This document shows positions 61,054-64,000 of a stretch of DNA of 64,000 nucleotides, in pieces (positions within the stretch are counted from its first letter, which is position 1; the number at the start of each line of letters is the position of its first letter). The DNA is taken from contig NC_134974.1 of assembly GCF_965638725.1 (NCBI RefSeq), positions 1,944,143-2,008,142 of the forward strand, written 5' to 3'. This DNA is from Aptenodytes patagonicus (taxonomy: Eukaryota; Chordata; Aves; Sphenisciformes; Spheniscidae). Below the pieces are notes generated by a model. It made no database searches, was not told the origin of the DNA, and saw only the letters and a program-made list of their open reading frames with translations. Both the position numbers and the translations under genes were made by a program.

Positions 61054-62069
61054 CTAGCAGCCCGGCCAGGGGTCCTGCCGGCTGCCCCGCGCCAGGAAGC
61101 CGATCTTCCGCCCCATCTCGGCGTTGTAGACCCGCCGGCAGGCCTCGTAGGCCAGGCGCTGCCGCCGCCGGCACGGCTTCTCGTAGTAGCGCCGCCGCCG
61201 CACCACCTCCACCAGGCCGTCGTGCGAGAGGATCCTGGGGAGGGGAGGGGGAGAGGGAAGGAGAGAGGTGAGACGTGCCCCCACCCCACCCCCCGATGAA
61301 TTTTCGGGGGGGGGGTTTATCCCAAAATAAGGCACAAAAGGTGCTGGGGCGCGGGAGGTCGGAGGGAACGACCCCCCACCACCACCTCAGCAAACGCCGG
61401 GTGCAACTCGGCACGCGCCAAGCTCAGCCGCAGCCGTGCCGTGGGGACACCGTGTCGTGGGGACACCGTGCCACGGGGGTGCCACGCTCCCCCCCCCCCC
61501 CCCCCCGCCACCCTGGGGGGCTCGTTTTCCCCGTCCCCCGCGGCAGGCCGAGGGGAGGAACGAGCTCGGCCCCGGAGCTTCGTTAAGGCGTGACGAACGA
61601 AGGCGGGCGTGGCAGGGGCGTGGCAGGGGCGCGGCGGGACGACGGCGTCTCTTCCTCCTCTTCCCTCCAGGAGCCGTCGCCGGCCGCTCAGCCCCTCAGA
61701 ACGGACGTTCCGAGCCCGGATCGCGGGGTGAAACGGGACGGGAAGCCCCCGCGGATGCACCACCGGGGGGTTTTAAGGGCGGGGGGGGACGGGACAGGAC
61801 AGACACACCCCGGCCGGTAACTAATTACACCCGGTTTAATTAACGCCAGCGTTACCTCCCCAAGCGCCGACGTTTAACGGGACCCTCCCGAGCCCCAGAG
61901 CCGCCCCACCGCGGTCGGGCCCTTGCCCGGCCCCCGGGGTCCCCCCCCCCCGCCGGCCCCCGGGGTTCCCCCCGCCGCCCCCTCACCTGTTGAGAGCGCT
62001 GTAGGCCGCCTCCACGTTACCGTTCTGGACCATGACGGTGCGGCCCAGGAACCGGAGGTGGTTCGCCAT
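61054..62069 (-). CDS. MRPS21: Mitochondrial small-subunit ribosomal protein bS21m
   Basis: Component of the mitochondrial 28S ribosomal subunit, the homologue of bacterial S21. Two coding exons, 61987-62069 and 61054-61234, total 264 nt (87 aa plus TAG), the same length as human. Exon 1 encodes [20 protein letters not shown] and exon 2 the very basic [20 protein letters not shown] segment, ending SRQDPWPGC. The junction is GT-AG with phase 2 preserved. An acceptor 17 nt upstream of the ATG (AG at 62086-62087) shows that the start codon lies at the beginning of exon 2. Confidence 0.97.
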
Positions 62070-62103
62070 GGCGGCGGCCGCCGCTCTGCGACGGGTGGGA
62101 TGT

Positions 62104-62138
62104 GACGGGACGGGACGGGACGGGACGGGACGGGACGG
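62104..62138. repeat. (GACGG)7 pentanucleotide repeat
   Basis: Seven perfect GACGG units (the same pentamer as at 16505-16549), 18-52 bp upstream of the acceptor of the MRPS21 coding exon. In the transcript it reads as CCGTC repeats where a polypyrimidine tract and branch point would sit. Confidence 0.95.
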
Positions 62139-62446
62139 CCCCCCCCCCCCCGAGTCCCGCACCCCCGGTGGGGCCGGCTCTTCCCACCCGCCCGAACACG
62201 GCAGGGCCGCCCCCCGCCCCACGGGGGGACCCCCAGGGCCCTTCCCCCCCTCACCGGCCCGGTAAAGCCCCCCCCCCCTTCACAGCCGGGCCCGGTAAAG
62301 CCCCCCCCCCCCCTTCACGGAAGGGCCCGGCCCCGCCCCCGGAGGCCCCAGCAGAGCCCCCGGTCCCGGTGTCGCACACGTCGCGGTCGCGGCGGGGACA
62401 CTCCCCCCCCCCCCCCCCCCGAAGGAGCCGCGGTCGCTCCGCTCAC

Positions 62447-62490
62447 CGCCCCAGCGCCCCGGAACCGGAAGTCGCTGCCGGCACGGCGGG
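62447..62490 (-). promoter_or_regulatory. MRPS21: MRPS21 promoter and inferred non-coding first exon
   Basis: A donor (GTGAGCGGAGC, GT at 62445-62446) follows a short exon that carries CCGGAAGT (62465-62472, plus strand), an exact ETS/GABP site typical of mitochondrial ribosomal protein genes. A second GGAA lies next to it. The transcription start is probably within about 40 bp. Confidence 0.65.
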
Positions 62491-62870
62491 GAGGGGGCGG
62501 GACTTGGGGCGGGAGGGAGGGGTCAGGGCTGCGGGGGCGGGGCTTAGAGACGCCGGGATCAAGGGGGCGGGGTCTGGGGGGCGGGGCCTGGGATGCAGGG
62601 CAGAGGTCAAGGCTCGGGGTGCGGGTCACGGGGTCAGAGGGCGGGGCCGGGGGGAGGTGTGGGGCCTCTTGGGGGGCACCAGCCCCCCAGGGAGACATGT
62701 GGGGCCAGGCTGGGGGGCACCGGGCCCGGCCCGGCCCCCCCCCCCGGGCCCAGCCCCACAGCAGGGGGGACAGGGGTGGCACCAGGCACAGGGTGGGGCG
62801 GCTCCGACCCCCCCCCCCCCCCCCGACCCCCCCAGGGGACAGAGGACACCGGCACCGGGTGGCCCCGGCC
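62491..62870. other. Intergenic MRPS21-CIART
   Basis: G-rich sequence with repeated GGGGCGGGG Sp1-like boxes at 62492-62660, then C-rich runs. No gene seen. Confidence 0.55.
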
Positions 62871-62882
62871 GCTCCCGCGGCA

Positions 62883-62888
62883 TTTATT
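62883..62888 (-). terminator. CIART: CIART polyadenylation signal AATAAA
   Basis: A canonical AATAAA on the minus strand, about 475 nt after the CIART stop codon and the only canonical hexamer in the interval. Confidence 0.75.
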
Positions 62889-63360
62889 GCTTCCAGCAGG
62901 GCCGAGCCGTGGGGCGGCCCCACTTTGGGGGGGGGGGCCCACACACCACGACGACGATGACGACGCGCCGCCCCAGCCCCCCAAAAACGCCACGCGGGGG
63001 GGGGGGGGGGGGAAGGCACCAGCCCGGCGGGGGGGGGCCCAGCCCCCCGCCCCGTGTCTGGTGTCCCCCCGTCCCCGCGGTGCACCAAGGCACGACCTTC
63101 CCCCCCCCCCCCCCCCGGGGAGGGGGCTCTGCTCTGGCGAAGGCACACGCCCCCATCCCGGGGTTTTGGGGATCCCTTGGGGGGGGCAGGGGGGTGTCTC
63201 AGGGGGCCGCCCCCCCCCCCCCAGGACGGCCCCACCCGCAGGTCTCACTGTCCACAATTATTTTTTTATAAAACCCCAAAAACCATCAAAAAAGGCAAAA
63301 CCCCAAGAAAACCAGGAGAGGCCGCCCCCCCCCCCCCCCCCCCCAGCTGGGGGGGGTGTG

Positions 63361-64000
63361 TCACGCATCCGGCGCCGGGGGGGACGCGGGGGTCCCGGTC
63401 TGGGCAGGGCGGTGGCACCTGGGGCGCCCCCCCCGACGCGATGTCCCCAACGTCCCGGCGGGGCCGGAGGAGGGGGTGTCCCCAGGCAGGTGGCGGCGGC
63501 GGGGGGCCCTGGGGGGGCCGGCGGGGGGGCGGCGGCGGAGGAGGAGGGCGGAGGTGGAGGCTGGATCCTGCGCGGGTTTGGGGGCGACGTGGGGGAACCA
63601 GACCCTCAGCATCCCCTCGACCTGCAGCAGCGTCCCCAGGTACCGGGCGCTGGGGGGGGGGGGGGGGACAGAGAGCACCCGTCACCCTGCTGCCAGGGGA
63701 CGGGGGCACCCCGTGGCGGGGGGGTCCCTTTGCTCTCTCCCCCCCCCCCTCACCCCAGTGACTTTTGGGGGGACGCTCACCCCATTTCGGGCTTCTGCAG
63801 GACCCCGATGATCCGCTGGATGCGGTCCATGGCCACGCTCTGCTGGAAGCTGCTCAGCCCTGGGGGGAACCCCAAAACCTGTGAATCCTCCTTGGGGGGG
63901 GGGGGGGGGTGCGGGGGAGGGGGCAGGGGAGGGGAAAGGGGGTGCGGGGGGGTGGGGGAGAGGCGGCGGGCACCCACCTCTGTCGTATCGCCCCCGCTTC
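63361..64000 (-). CDS. CIART: Circadian-associated transcriptional repressor (3' part)
   Basis: CIART (CHRONO) represses BMAL1-CLOCK transcription in the negative arm of the clock. The window holds its last three exons: 63978-64000 (continuing past the right edge, encoding RGRYDR), 63781-63859 (LSSFQQSVAMDRIQRIIGVL) and 63361-63649 (ARYLGTLLQVEGMLRVWFPH onward). Junctions are GT-AG and in phase, and the order matches human CIART. After WFPH the bird protein continues only about 75 residues in an Arg/Pro-rich tail and stops at 63361, whereas human continues for about 200 residues. Either the avian C-terminus is shorter, or a frame error lies in this G/C-run-rich exon. Confidence 0.88.

Overview
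This is vertebrate nuclear DNA, almost certainly from a bird and probably a GC-rich avian microchromosome. The evidence is split, spliced genes with short introns, very high GC with CpG-rich promoters, many poly-C/poly-G tracts and minisatellites, and CR1 retroposons with the avian 3' end (one of about 575 bp, one short remnant). All seven genes lie on the minus strand, so they are transcribed from right to left. I rebuilt the exons from conserved protein sequence and splice sites and checked that codon phase carries across every junction.

In transcription order: CIART (3' part only, 63361-64000, running off the right edge); MRPS21 (61054-62069, complete, 87 aa); PRPF3 (46613-58517, 15 coding exons, 684 aa, intact); RPRD2 (25723-45659, 10 exons, about 1431 aa, with one apparent 1-bp homopolymer slip); TARS2 (17698-23782, 16 exons plus part of a 17th; the 3' end falls into a 100-N gap); SLC39A1/ZIP1 (13770-16397, 3 coding exons, 317 aa); CRTC2 (445-12683, 13 exons, 692 aa). 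CIART-MRPS21-PRPF3-RPRD2-TARS2 and SLC39A1-CRTC2 are each collinear with human 1q21, where the two groups lie several Mb apart. Here they abut, and the junction coincides with the gap at 17598-17697.

The genes are ordinary cellular genes, not one pathway: clock repression (CIART), mitochondrial translation (MRPS21, TARS2), splicing (PRPF3), Pol II CTD regulation (RPRD2), zinc import (SLC39A1) and CREB coactivation (CRTC2). Intergenic spaces are only about 0.3-0.6 kb, and 3' ends sit close to the next promoter.

The most notable observations are: a textbook U12-type AT-AC intron in CRTC2; an avian TARS2 whose aminoacylation zinc ligands are kept while three of four editing-site residues are replaced; a fold-back inverted duplication of a TARS2 exon-intron junction; a cluster of apparent homopolymer frameshifts in TARS2 (and one in RPRD2) that look like sequencing errors; a 1.2-kb minisatellite in a TARS2 intron; and a CR1 remnant lying against an RPRD2 splice acceptor. 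I found no operon-like, CRISPR or prokaryotic system, and no intact virus-like element.
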